A stretch of 64,000 bases of DNA from Blasia pusilla (Eukaryota > Marchantiophyta > Marchantiopsida > Blasiales). The notes beneath the pieces are model-generated. The model saw only the letters and a list, made by a program, of their open reading frames with translations, made no database searches and had not been told where the DNA came from. The translations under genes were made by a program, and so were the position numbers. The DNA is taken from positions 17,732,001-17,796,000 of the forward strand of contig CM114271.1 of the NCBI GenBank assembly GCA_050084515.1, read 5' to 3'. Shown one piece after another: positions 45,833 through 58,356 of the stretch (the stretch's first letter is position 1; the number at the start of each line of letters is the position of its first letter).

Positions 45833-48800
45833 GCCTGCATGACTCATACCTTTCAACATATTTAGGGACGAAGAGTACAGCTTTTTATCTAAAAACGATT
45901 GGGTGGCGAACTTTACACTGCCTGTTGCATCGCTATGCAACCTCCTTAGATTTTCTCATTTATGAGGAAGTTCATGGAACGAACTAATGACGGATGACGC
46001 TTATAAACCTACTTTCTACTCGAAAGTCCTCTTTGTTTTGGCTATTATGAGAATGTGGCCTTCATGAATGGTACCTCACTTCGTAGTGTTTAATGGTTAT
46101 CTTTGCCGCACTTGTGATAAAGGTCGCCATAACATTTGATGTGAGATAGACAACATGTCCATTTATCATTAATGTACATAAAAGTATACTTTTCTCTTTT
46201 TAGATAACCCATATGTATAAGCCATTAAGAGAGTAATTGTTCTTTTGAAAGCTTTCATGGCTAGTTTTCATGGATTACAAACCAAAGGCTGAGTTTTACC
46301 AAACCTTGTAATTTTTAGCATGATAAATAAACTTTGTGAAACCTTTCCCGTTCATCATCTAAGCACAAAAGGGATATGTGATGTACTCATCCATCTCCAT
46401 TATTGTTTTGTATAATTTAGCTTTATGTCAAGTACACGTCTTTTAATGTACTTGACATGCATGTATCCATATTATTCAACGGTTGCCAAATTTGGAAAAC
46501 TTCTATGTTATACTCGTGCTAGCACTTTTCCATGTTACAATTCAGCTTAGTATACTCCGAGTGGTTGGGTAATTTCTGGATGGGAAGACACCCAATTTCA
46601 ATTTACTGGATGAAAGGGCCTTGGACTTTTTGCCATCTTAGTGGATGGAAACATATCAAAATATCTTTTAAATTTTGAGTCATATTATGGTTGTGGAAAT
46701 CCCTCCTATAACATCAGATTTAGATTTCTTACATAATCTCTCATTCAGTAAATGTTTTTGCTTTTTTTTTTTCTCATTTGTAATTTATGTAGTTTTATCT
46801 TCCTCCATCATAAAATTTCCAATATCCTTTTTTAAACTCAGGAAACCCCTTATCTCTGATCCTCAAACTTGTATTATTTGGTAGCCAAATTCCCCTTTAA
46901 CCTTTCATGTGTTTTTCCTAAGAAAAATTGAATTTTTTTATTCAGCACTTGATATGTAGGTCTCACTTCCATCCAAAAATGTTTTCCTCTTGGAAAATGG
47001 GAAGAGGAATGGTTCAAAGTAGGATTTGCATAGAAATTGTAACTGCTTTACTACTAATGAAAAAGAAGACACCACTAATAACAAGTAGATTATTATGATT
47101 TGGATTAAATGAAGGGACTCACAATCCATGTCTATAGGAGGAAAATTTTATTCTTTCTTATCCATCTTTCTTGTTAGAGAATCTATGGGAGAGAGTCGGA
47201 GAAATTATTTTTCACCAAAGGAAATTTCGACTCCAAGGTTTTTTGAGTCTTCTCTCTGAAAATACAAGTCTTGCTCCTTGAACGAGAAATTTCAAAGTCT
47301 TTTGAAGTTCATTTCTTTGTTGTGCTTGACAAGAGACAATGAAATGTTCTATATCCTTAGTGATAGGTATGAGACGATGAAATTAAACACTTAAATTTAT
47401 TGTTTGGTTCGAAGAGGTCGGAAAAAGTAGACTTGTTATGGGTTCAATTAAGGAACCCTTTACCTCCACCTCCTTATTTGAGAAATAGAATATACATCCA
47501 TCCTCTCTTCTTCACTTAGTCTTTTCTTAAGTAGATTCTTCCCTTCATGTCTCCTCATCCACTCCCTCATTCCTTTCCTTAATACTATTAGATGTTAAAA
47601 TAGAAGTTCAAGTTATGACAATATTTTCTTGTAAATGCTAGTGCACTCTAGAATTATGATATGGATTTCTTCTTCGCGGCCAGGAACTTTTGGTACAAAT
47701 TTGTTCTCTATCGAAAGAGCTTAAAGAACTTACTTTGTTATTTCTCATGTTATTAGATTTTTTTTATATTATACTAGTATATGAGTACACTGCATGATCA
47801 ATTGTGCTTAATAGAAAATTCTTGTTGCCCTTAAAATCCTTTCTTGTTGCCCATAACATGAATTCTTTTTCTTGCTACTAGAGTGCCATATTTCAATTTT
47901 TGCTCAAGTTATAAACTCTTATTAGTTTTTAAATTACCTTGTGCATTGCACATGCTTCCACTAGTTTTATATAGATGGTCAAGCATTCAAAGTCCTTGAA
48001 ACTTGGAAATATATGAAATAATAAAATTTTCTCCATAAATAATTATGGGAAATTCTTGCCATAAATTTTCACCCAAGAGATCTTCCAAAATATATGATTA
48101 GTGATGTTAAATTATTTTCTTTTTATTATTATTTCTAGACCACAAGTGTGTGCCAATGGTGCTCATATGACACGAGCAACCACTTGTAATATACAATGGG
48201 AAAATTACAAGATGAAAAAGTTGGAGAATTGTGGAAGCTCGAATTTCATACCCTTATTCATTAAAGTTTTCCACAGTGCTCTTTCTTTTTCTTTATCCGT
48301 TTAGTACCCTCCCCATCCATTCCTATTGTATGCCCATTGAAATCTTAGTGCTACTTGTGTGAATACATTTGTGGAGCTTACCCATTTGGAAGTTTTTCCA
48401 TATGCTGGGCATGATGCACGTGCACATGTTGAGTGAGAAAGGAAAGTAGGAGCTAGAAGAGGATATTAAGAAGAGTTGGAAGTAATTATTTTCTTTTATC
48501 AAAGGGAACTATAAAACTATTCCTATGAGGAAATTCTATTATCAAAAGTGGAATCCATTGTGGATGCTCCTAATGCAAGAAAAAGAGAATTGTTGTTGGA
48601 AAACCTCCATCATCAAAATGCTAGAATTGATTGAGTTGAGAATAAACTGATAAAAGAATAAAACAAAATGTGCGTTATAGGATTCTGGAATAACTGATCA
48701 GAGTATTATTATTGATTGATTCATTTATTTACTATTATATACCTGTACGTCTGCGCTATCCGGTGCCATCTGTATGTATCCGTCGCAGAAACAGTATACG

Positions 48801-49079
48801 GAACCAGACGACCGGTGCCGGAAAGCGAAGATTCTAGAGCACGCGAAAGTGAGAGCGGATGGGATGGGATAACATGGGCTGGCTTGGGATGGCATGGGTG
48901 GGCACGCGATGGGATGGAGATGGCGCTGTAAGTCTCAGAGTTACGTGGTAAGCGGGTGTGGAGACTGGAGAGCCGCTGGCGCTGCCGTGATTATTTATTT
49001 ATTTATTATTTATTATGCGGGATATAATAATGAAGGTAATTATAGGGTCGCGATCAAAAGCCCGCCATCGTCACGGGCG
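45833..49079. other. AT-rich intergenic desert
   Basis: A/T-rich with many stops in all frames; no gene. A 12-bp perfect inverted repeat lies at 46425-46458. Composition becomes GC-richer from about 48.8 kb, where the next gene's promoter begins. Confidence 0.55.
46425..46458. repeat. 12-bp perfect inverted repeat with 10-base loop
   Basis: atgtcaagtaca at 46425-46436 and tgtacttgacat at 46447-46458 are exact reverse complements, separated by cgtcttttaa. Isolated in AT-rich DNA. Confidence 0.85.
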
Positions 49080-49702
49080 CAGCTCTCCCTCGCTCGCTCG
49101 CTCGCTCTCTGTCTGTGAGTCGTCCCAGTGACAGGAGCTCCAATGCACTGAGAGCAGAGCTCGGCTCTCCAGAGGGACCAGCGCAGAGCGAAGCAGACGA
49201 GAGGAGGCCCGGGGACGAGGAGGAGATTGGGGACGATGGAGCTGTTTCTTGGATGGTGAAGGTCGGAGGAGGAGGCAGTACGGGGCTGGGAGCGATGGGG
49301 AGGGAAGAAGGTCCGGAGCGGCGTGTGCCTGCGAGTTCGAAAAATGGCGATGAGAGAGGTGCATCACCGAGGGTATGGTGAAGAGCAGCGACGGTAATGT
49401 GGGAGAGGTGGCGGAGGAAGAGGAGCATTGTGGTGCAGGTTATTACAACTGCGACGAGCTCGAGAATGCGGGGAGGAGCGCAGATTGGCAGATTCGGGTA
49501 GTGGAAGGAGAGGATTGGAGCTGGGGCCGTAGACGAGAAGAGGCACGGGGCTTCTAGAGGCAGCTTGGAAGTGGAATAGCTCCGTCGGGAGTTGGCGGAG
49601 GAGTAGGACGAAGAGGCTTTTGGTGGCTGGGTTGGACAGATACAGCAATCTGGGGGAGCAGAAGCTGTCGATATCGTGTGGACTCGCACAAGGCTGGTCG
49701 GG
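49080..49702 (+). promoter_or_regulatory. Probable 5' leader / promoter of the SPARK gene
   Basis: A GC- and purine-rich block upstream of ATG 49703, beginning with a (cgct)n run at 49090-49106. Long open stretches occur here on the minus strand (up to 236 codons, 49054-49764). They are a by-product of the purine-rich sequence: they cover the real start exon in antisense and show only low-complexity Ser/Pro. Confidence 0.45.
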
Positions 49703-52700
49703 ATGAGGGGAGCTTTGCGGAAGCTCGTTTGGCTTTTGCTCCTTAACAGTGAGTCTCTGCCCAATGATTTCTCGCGTGTCCGCGGTTGTTTGGATCGGAA
49801 TAGGACTCAATTGGTGCCACATTGTTTCACTGCGACCGATAGCAGTGCGCTGGAGGTCTCCGGCACTCTTTTGTCCCTCTTGCACCTCGAAACTCAGCAA
49901 CACCTATTCTTCTCTCACTCGTAGAGTCTCGGTTTTTTCTTCCATCGTTATTATGCGTGTGCTTCCTAAATTTCTAGTTTCTTTTCCTAGACTTCTTCTG
50001 TTCACCCATTCTCGTGCTTGTCCGTACCTTCAACACATGGAGCTCTGGCTGGTCGACGCATTTCAGTCTCCGAGGCATCTATGGCCTCCTTCACCTCTTC
50101 AGGTGTGATCATTGCAATGCATAGAAAATCTGGTTGGCTCGGCAAGCTAGAGCCTGTATTAGAGCAAGCTCATGGAAGTGCACTTGCATTGGACCCTTAC
50201 TTGCCTCCACACCATCCAGCTGCTGTCGGCCCCATTATGGACTAGTGGTAAACCGACTCCATGCATCAACTTGCTTCAGCGGGGAGAGCTTGCTCTCCAA
50301 TTACTGACGCGGCATGGGCGTCCTTAACTCTTGTGTGATTTTCTGTATAGATTGAGCTCATTCCTTGCTTTGCGGTTGGTTCAGGATCTCTCAAGGAAGA
50401 TATCGAGGGAATATCTCCGCTGCTGGCCTGATTTTGGGTTCGTCGTTGCAGGTACACTGTGTTGTTTGCCAAGATTATGTGCTGCGGCTAGCACGGAGTT
50501 CAAGTCGGCTTACAGTTTCCATAGTACTGCACAAGAAACATTTTCCTCCTACCTGACCCATGAACGCCGTCACCTTCTTTACGCGTCCTCCTCCGTCCTT
50601 GCAACTTTTTCTCCGACAGCCTCTCCGGCTCCGACTCCTACTTCGGCTCCAGCTCCGACTCCAGGGCCCTTGCCCAGTGACCCACCATTGACCATTCCTT
50701 TTATCGCACCATCCCCTGGACCTCTTACCATCCCTATTCCCGATGGCCCGCTGACCCCAAAGCTGTCAGGTACTGCTTCGATCTCTTATACGGGCGTTGT
50801 TGTTTTGGACTCGGAACTCATTATCAACCAGTTTGTGACCGTTGTAATTTTGCGACAATGTGCACAGTGGGGACTGGGCAAATGGTCCCGTGTATAGTGA
50901 CTGTTTTGGACGTCTACAATTGGAGTAGGAAATGAGATGTTTTGAACAAGCTGTAGCTGGGGTGTATTCGTGAGTAGTAGATGCCAAGGGTGCTGTAGTG
51001 ATGATGCACACCTAGAGGTGTTGTGTGGACCATGCATTTGCGCAATCTACTTATTTCGCGTGCAATTGTGGAATAGTGCAGGTAATTGTTCTCTAAACTT
51101 TACAGCAGTGGCAGCCTCTTTTCAGCGAACTGCATATGATTGTGCCTATCCTCTAGCGGCTTACGTAGGGGTTGTCATCTGTTGCCCTCAGTTTGAGAGC
51201 TTGCTGAGGATTATGCAAGGGCAACACATGTCAAGCACAGGTGCTCTTGCTCTCAACAGTACAGAGGCTGTGTACTGCTTCTCTGATACCATGAACCTCT
51301 TGAGCAGCCTGCTGGCCAACAGCAGCATCCCTGCTTTGTGCAAAGTGAAGCCATCCAACTTAACTGTGGCATCCTGTCCGGTCACAACTGTGTCAGAGTT
51401 TCAGCAGCTAGTGAATACGACCTCCTTACTGGAGGCTTGTGACGCTGTTGATAATCTGAAGGAATGTACCTCTCAAACCTGTCAATCTCAGATATCAAAT
51501 GCTACACTAAAGTTGGCTAAAGGCTTTTCAAATACCCAACCACAACAGCATACGTTGGATGATTGTGAATCTCTGGTCCTCTCATGGTTGGGCAGTCAGC
51601 TTACACCTGTAGCAGCGAATTCTGCTCTTCGAACTATCATGAGCTGCAGTGTGAATCAAGGTACACTTCCACAATCAGAATTCTCTTATGCTCGTGAATT
51701 CCCTCACTATTGCCGTTTCAGCAGAGATTGTTTCCAGTCACAATCAACTAAAGGTTTGGTCCCTTCCATAGTGCATGCTTGAGTCGAGGCAAGTCTAGGA
51801 TTCCACTAAAGCATTTCTGGATGAACCTCATTGCTTGGATCAGAGATTTGAATTCTCTGTTGTGATGACTGACCTAGACTTGAGGTTCATATATATAAGC
51901 AGCCCTGCAATACGAATACAAATATGGGCAAGTAGTTCGGTACTACACTAATTCAGGTCACTATAAACTAAGAAAGCTGCGATTAAGTTTCTTTTCCTGC
52001 ATGTTAGGGGATTAGGGAATTGTTGCAGGTTTTGCTATTTTTTATATGAACCCTTGTTGGATATACCAGTTCAAGCTGACAGGATGCATTAGCTCTTCTG
52101 CATCCAAGGCCTCCACATAACTGCCATGCCAATGATTGATGAGGCACCTCTTAGAATCATCACTGATACTTTGTATCTTCAGTATGTCCACTTGTATTCA
52201 GTGATACTTCTGAAGTTGCAAGCAGCTGCCACTCTACAATTTCTTCTAATACAACATGCTGCAAGTCACTGGATGACTACTTGATAGTAGTGCAAAAGCA
52301 AATGCTTATTACCAATCAGCAAGCATACAAGTGTGCTGCCAATTTAAGTAAGAAGTTGCAAAGCCAAGGTGTGACGACAGATATTTATTCACTTTGTAAC
52401 ATTGATCTCAGGGACTTCAGTCTCCAAGGTATGCCATTGCTGAACGTAAGAAGTTGTCTTGTTTTCCCCTGCAGAGTTGACCCTTTTTTTTGCAGATATA
52501 TGGGGTCAAAATAACTTTCTCTTTGGATACTGCATTTGCGAAAGATCTTAGGATTGACACCCTCATACAGGGTGCAATTGTCTGCTGATTGTGAACATTA
52601 TCTTACAGTAGATTTCTTTAGATCTCACATTTGCACTAGTAGGATCTCTGTGTGGTCAATTAAGGAGCATGATTCCTAATGCTTCTTGGCTGTCTGATTT

Positions 52701-53983
52701 GTGGTTTAAATGGTGCAATGAATTCCCTCGGAGCAGGTCAAGGATCTGAAGGTACGAGATGATACCATGTCACATTCTTTTTCTATGGTGAAAGATTAAT
52801 CAACTTGCAGTATTTCCTGCTATTGGAGAACAGTTTTAACTTAACAATAGTTTTTGTGCATCTCTCACCTCTTCCGTTTTTTAGGATTGTTTACTGTACT
52901 TCTAGTGATGTTTCCTGTACCGTGATATCAAAATTTTATGTAACATTGTGTGAACAGGTTGTTTACTCCCAAGTCAACCAACAGATGTGAATGCGACATC
53001 TGCAGAGATAACTTTCATTTGTGATCTCAATGACAACATTGGTGCCCAGTGGCCACAACCCCCAATACTAGCACCTATACAATCTAACGTCAGCAGCCCA
53101 AGTAAGTGACAGTTAATCAAAATGGACTAACATGCATCACTTTGTGAAGTTTTGTTCTCCCAAGTAAGTAATATTCTTAAAAAAATTGGTAGAACATATT
53201 ATCACATGTCATCACCTACATTGGTTGAAATGGCTGTGTTGACCTGTGAGTGGGGCAACAATGGATGCGAGTTTGAGTGGACTAATCATGGTTACAGACG
53301 GCCTAGTTCCTCTAACACTATTTATTATTTCAACTACACCCAATGGAACTTAAGTTTTTCCAATTTTGGACCCACCTGAATTAATAGTGACTGAAGTGTG
53401 AAGAGCCACAAGTCAGGACTTCCTGGCTTGTAAACTCTAGATTAGAGAGGCTGACCAAGAAAACTGCGGGTTACCAGACAGGCTGAAACTCTTAGAGAAG
53501 GAGTAGGGCCAGTAAGTAGAGTAGCAAAAGTTGGAATGGATCTTGTCTCTTTTATCTGGGCATACTAGTAATGTCGTGTGTGGTGCTTGCTGTACAGCTC
53601 CTTCGGTCATTGCCCCGTCGACAAGCTCATCTTACACTGGTGAGTACAAAGTTCGAGCTATCAACCATCACTTGAAGAGGTCTTTCTCTTTTGGCCATGT
53701 TGGTCCTTGTTAATTGAAATTTTCTTGCCCTGTGCCCCTTGGGGGGCTCTGCAGTCGATTTCCTCTGCCTAGTGTACAGTTTCTGTTTCTTTTTTCAATC
53801 ATTCTAAACTGGCCATTGCCATTGAGGTTTTCCCAGTTATTACTTTGATGACATTTTGTACTGTAAACCAGCTGCGGCCACATCGCCTGTCCGACTCATC
53901 TGTTGTGTCGTTTGGTGACAGGGTCAGGACTTGGTATCTTAAGTTTCCTCATGGCGGTTCTGCTATCGGTGATGATATTGTAG
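49703..53983 (+). CDS. GPI-anchored SPARK-domain protein (At1g61900-like), intact
   Basis: Matches the uncharacterised plant GPI-anchored protein family typified by At1g61900; a cell-surface role is inferred. Eight coding exons, GT-AG, every junction in phase 1: 49703-49748, 50452-50769, 51082-51660, 52183-52428, 52737-52751, 52958-53101, 53598-53639, 53922-53983, giving 483 residues. The signal peptide is split by the first intron: MRGALRKLVWLLLLN, then a hydrophobic LCCLPRLCAAAS end. A Ser/Pro/Thr/Ala-rich linker (SPAPTPTSAPAPTPGP) follows. The Cys-rich SPARK region carries GNCSLNFTAV, YDCAYPL, VICCPQFES, ASCPV, then VCPLVF, NTTCCKSLDDYL, IYSLCNIDLRDFSLQ, GCLLPS and FICDLNDNIGAQWP. A Ser/Thr/Pro tail leads to a C-terminal hydrophobic segment (ILSFLMAVLLSVMIL) ending at TAG, as expected for a GPI-attachment signal. 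Several NxS/T sites are present. Confidence 0.9.
52737..52751 (+). other. 15-base microexon of the SPARK gene
   Basis: gtcaaggatctgaag lies between an acceptor (gagcag) and a donor (gtacga). Entered and left in phase 1, it adds about five residues (Gly-Gln-Gly-Ser-Glu with the split codons) between DFSLQ and GCLLPS, where family members have a similar short segment. Skipping it keeps the frame. Confidence 0.75.
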
Positions 53984-56900
53984 TTCCGAAGTAGGTTGAA
54001 TCAAGAAAGACAGGGCTGCCCAGTCCAGCCAGAAGCTGACGTCTGAATCCAAAGTTGGTTGCTGGAGGTTAGTGTCTGTGGTATAGAAATTTCCGAATTA
54101 GAAATTTTTGTAGGCATTTTTAACGGTAATTTGGTTCATTATTCTTTACATATTGTCAAAGCTTCCCACAGAGACTCCCAGCAAGCTGAGAAGGCAAGGG
54201 TAAACCCTCAAATTGGAAATCATACTTCATTCAACTATTGAGCAATTGACGCCCGCCGCCACCATACTTCCGCAAATGAATGTGACAGGATTATCAAGTT
54301 CCTGGGACTCTAACCACAGAATGAATGCAACAGGGTTTTCTAGTTTCTCCATCACCAACACATCGATCGTCTCAGCCTCTTCTTTCTACAGGTCTAAAGG
54401 TACAGGTCCACAGGTCTATTTCCAAAGCCCTCTCGAAACTGGGTGTTGTGTGGACGTCTCTCATGGGTCTCGCATTATGGCATTTTATTCAGCCGTCCTA
54501 AGCCAGGACGGCGTCAATGTCCGACTCATAAATGCGGTCCATGGAATATCGGAGACAAGGGAGTCGTTTTGGTCGAGGAAAGTCCAGAGAATGGCGTGTC
54601 GGGCGATGTTGTACGGCAGTCCCGTTTCCGTTTGAAACGTCTCCTTACCTCTACATTTTGAACGGCCCCTTGTACTTAGGGCCGGCCAGCGCACGTGTAA
54701 GCTCCGGGAACTTTTGTAATCCTCTCTGGCGGTAGCACTACAGGCGAAAGCTGGAAGATGGTGGGGACCTCGCCGGACTTGCTTTAATGCGCACACGCGC
54801 ACAGGAGATCGCAGCTGGAAATAAAGCCGGTGTGGTTCCGAATCTTCTATTGGTATAGGCGAAGTGCACTACCCAAACACGGGCGGGAGGCGATGCGCAT
54901 CTCGTACAACGCGATACTCCTTTAGTGATTTCACATGAGGGCAAGAGGGAAGTCGTACAGAATCATAGAACTGCTGCGCGTCTAGATTTCGTCCACGATG
55001 TGATGAGGTGGTACGAAGCGCTCCCGCACATCTGGTACAATGTCTAAGCGTCTCGTAGGAGTTTGGATTGCATGCCGATGTCGTGTTAAAGGTTTGACGA
55101 CCGTTCGTTGATGTGGGGAAAAAGCATGTAAGTCGGTTTGTCAGTGGATCTCATCCCTGGACTAGTTATGCAAGTTTTTCCTTCAGTTCTTCTTTATTAG
55201 TGCGGGTGCTTGCCTGGCCACGGCACCCCTCTGACTTAGGGATGGGGATTTGTAGCGTGTGCGTGGATTATTTCTCGTATGAATCTCCGGTATTGTCTCG
55301 AACTTTTTCGTGATCGAAACTCGAATGATTTCCCAAATTGTTGCATGCAGGGATGCTAGCACACGTGCACAAACGTACTAGATGTCGTGCGACATGTGTA
55401 AATTGGATGATGCAATACACGGCTACTCGATTTGCGCTACATGCCTTAATCTCGTAGGTCTCTACCCGTGTCACAACAATTGTTCGATAAGACTGGAATG
55501 AAGCTGAGACAAGTATTTATGACGACAGACGAGCGTCCGGCCGTCAAATGCCAAATTTAGAGACTTCAAATTTTCCGATCCACCAAGACCAACAATCGTG
55601 TACCTGTTGCCGACAAACTGCAGGAACGTCCTCCGGCTTATGCTTCCTTTGAACATTGGGACGAGAATCCCAATTCCCATTGTGACTCGCAAACATTTTC
55701 CCAAGTGCTACATGTAGGTTTCCGTGGTCGCAGTGTCGCAGTCCTCTTAAGTTGCACCAAAGCTTTGCTTCCAGACAGCAAGGACAAACAACCTCGACCT
55801 TTTTGGTTTTCCGTCATGCATACTTATTGAGGTCTATCGTTTCTCTTTAACAACCTCTACGTGAGAAGTAGATTGAATGGAAAAGCCACCGCCGCCTAGA
55901 ACGAAATGCAATCACTAGCACAAACGCCTTTAGTCGCACACAACACTCCTACGCAATCTCTCTGCATGCATGAGATGCGGATTGGAGCCGGATTGAAGAG
56001 GAGAAAGCCACCACCGCCTACGACGAAGTGCATTCATTCACTCGGCTCTTTCTCCGAGGCTCCGAGAGCTGATAAACTTCCGACTGCTGTGTTTTTTAAT
56101 CATTCTTTCTTCCCTCCAGTTCAAGACCGGGGCCCACACTACTTATTGTCGATTGCATGCAGCGAAGAAAGGAGTCTCGCGTCGCGGATTCGCTTTCCAC
56201 TGCAAGCGTAGTCTGACAATGTAGCCTGCAAAAGATAAACTCCGAGCGTTACACGTAGCAAGTTACGCCAGCAACGGACAAGGAAAACGAACTCGTGATG
56301 GGATAAAGCCATCATGTGCCAATAGAACTTCGTGCATATCCAAGACAAACGGTCCTTTGATCTGCATGCGTGCCACATAGGAGGTCTTCGCACTGACTAT
56401 CGTACCGAGGTGAAGAAGGATCGCACTCATCTGCTGATTCTGCTCATCATTTACTTCACGGGTATGCAGCAGCGTAGCCACAAGATGCACGGGAAGTGAC
56501 GAAATTATTGTTAGGAGATTTTGGCGTAGAGGAAGGTGGAATCTGGTGGATCGGAGAAACCGCGTGTGGCATAAGTGCATTTGTGCCTACAGAAAGGAAT
56601 TGAGGGAGTGGAGGGGAAAAGGCCTTCTGCGATCATTGTGTACTCCGTGAACTTTAGTAGGAATTGACGAAGTGCCGCGGGGCGCTTGCAAAAACTAAAT
56701 GAAATTTTGCGGAAGGTGACGGTGTGGCGTTGAAGAGGGGCTGCTGTTGTCCGTTTACACTGTAAGATTTTGTAGATTTCCAGGAGAAGAGCGCTGGATG
56801 ACTGTGTTTTCTCCTCGTTAATGTGTACATGTAGTGGGGGAATTGGCCCATGTCTATGTAGGATTTTTTTGTTCGGTTGCGCAGTGTTTACCCCTGATAA

Positions 56901-57600
56901 TCATGAGGTAGTGCTGTAAGAGAGTATCTCTGTGTTGTATGCGCTCACGGGGATTGGAGGAATCGAGGATGGCGTGGCTTACAACATTCAGATGCACTTC
57001 AGTGTTCAGTGGAAATTGACTAGATTACTATATTTTTCTTCTCAATGTTACTCAATAGTAGACTTCGCAGATTTTAAAAAAAGCTTTGTTGAACAAGCGA
57101 TTTTTTACAATTGTACAAACTAGTGAGTTATTGCCATACTTGACCTGAAGGAGTGCTTCTGTCCTTCGTACACGCTTGTAGTATACTCGACACGGCTGCG
57201 GCAGTTCGTATGCATTGCGATGGACTCGTAGTGATACGTGTAGTAAGCGGAGTATCGAGGTGGCAGGGACGGCCTACGGGCAGTTCTTCATGAGCCGAAT
57301 GGGAGTTTCCAAACTCGAAACCGGCCTGGTGCGAGGCTAAACAGATTGTTTTCGCTGGCGAAAGCTGGAAATTGAACGTTTGAGTTTGAGGTGTGGCGAA
57401 GCGACCAAGCGGGTCAGTTGCGACGCTGGTGAGGGTGTGGTCGTTTGTGAATCGGCAGCAAGCAGGCAATATTGGTCGTGAACATTTGCCGGGATGATCA
57501 TGATGTAAATTGACCAGTGATTTAAAACTTCTGCTCTTTTTTTCCCTCTGGCTCGCTTGAGTGTCTTCAGATTTCGATCTCCTGTCCCTCCCTTGAACTC
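53984..57600. other. SPARK gene 3' flank and intergenic DNA
   Basis: Starts with the 3' UTR of the SPARK gene; the rest is of mixed composition. Open stretches exist on both strands (for example 54213-54635 + and 55906-56211 +) but lack domains or splice partners. No element borders were recognised. Confidence 0.45.
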
Positions 57601-58356
57601 CCGACGTCGAAGTTTAGGGTTTAGGATTCTTGGTTAGATAATCAGTCTATCACTTGAAGGCCCGTTTTTGGAATGCTCCGTTTCCTGATCATTTCCGTGT
57701 TGGATTTTCTTTCCAGAGATGTATTCGATTTCTGAAACGTGTCTTTGTCCCCCCCTGCTTCAGGAGGTCGGTGGAAATGATGCATCGGCTATGCAATTCG
57801 GTGAAAGCACTTCATGGATTACGTCGTTCTCGTTCGCGCTCTATCCCTTTCATTCGGTGAATACCTTCCCAGCTCGATGGTCTGAGAGTTCTATATTGTA
57901 TTCGATCTTGCTTTTACGGAATGCGTCAAGGATTCGAACCTTGCATACAACATTAGATGCAGTTTCAGTCGCCGAAACGCCAGCAGGATGGCGATAGAGA
58001 ATTTGCAGACACTGGCTTCCATTGCATGTAGTCGGTATCACGGTGGCGGAATTGTTTTGGCTATCGTTTTGGAAGATTGGGAGACAGTCGAGGGTGAATT
58101 TGCCGATTCTTAGCACATGCTCAAGTCCTCCTGTCTATGTGTTTTTTTTACACCGACTCACGCGTGTGGCTACATTCTGTGTATGGCCTCCACAAGTTGT
58201 GTGATGGCTGGTCCGATGTGACGTGTCTTGTCCCTACAACACTCATTTGAGTCTTTTTACATTTGTAGTTGCACGACTGATTCCTTTCTTGATTGCAGGA
58301 CGCAAGTAAGAAGCAGAGGGCAGAGCACTGAGAAATTCAGTTCGTTTTTCCCGCCC
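57601..58356 (+). promoter_or_regulatory. Upstream region and leader of the TamB-like gene
   Basis: A telo-box-like sequence (ttagggttt, 57613-57621), common near plant gene starts, lies at the left. An acceptor (gattgcag) ends at 58298, and no ATG occurs from there to the proposed start at 58357. A leader intron is therefore likely. The transcription start is unknown. Confidence 0.4.

Noticed and set aside
49054-49764. 236-codon minus-strand open frame over the SPARK gene leader
   Set aside because: Low-complexity Ser/Pro-rich reading caused by purine-rich sequence on the other strand; it is antisense to the signal-peptide exon and has no domain.
57905-57985. tRNA-like T-arm (CAAGG TTCGAAT CCTTG) on the minus strand
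   Set aside because: The T-arm is perfect, but the acceptor stem pairs at only about four positions and the anticodon loop is ten bases. Not a tRNA gene.
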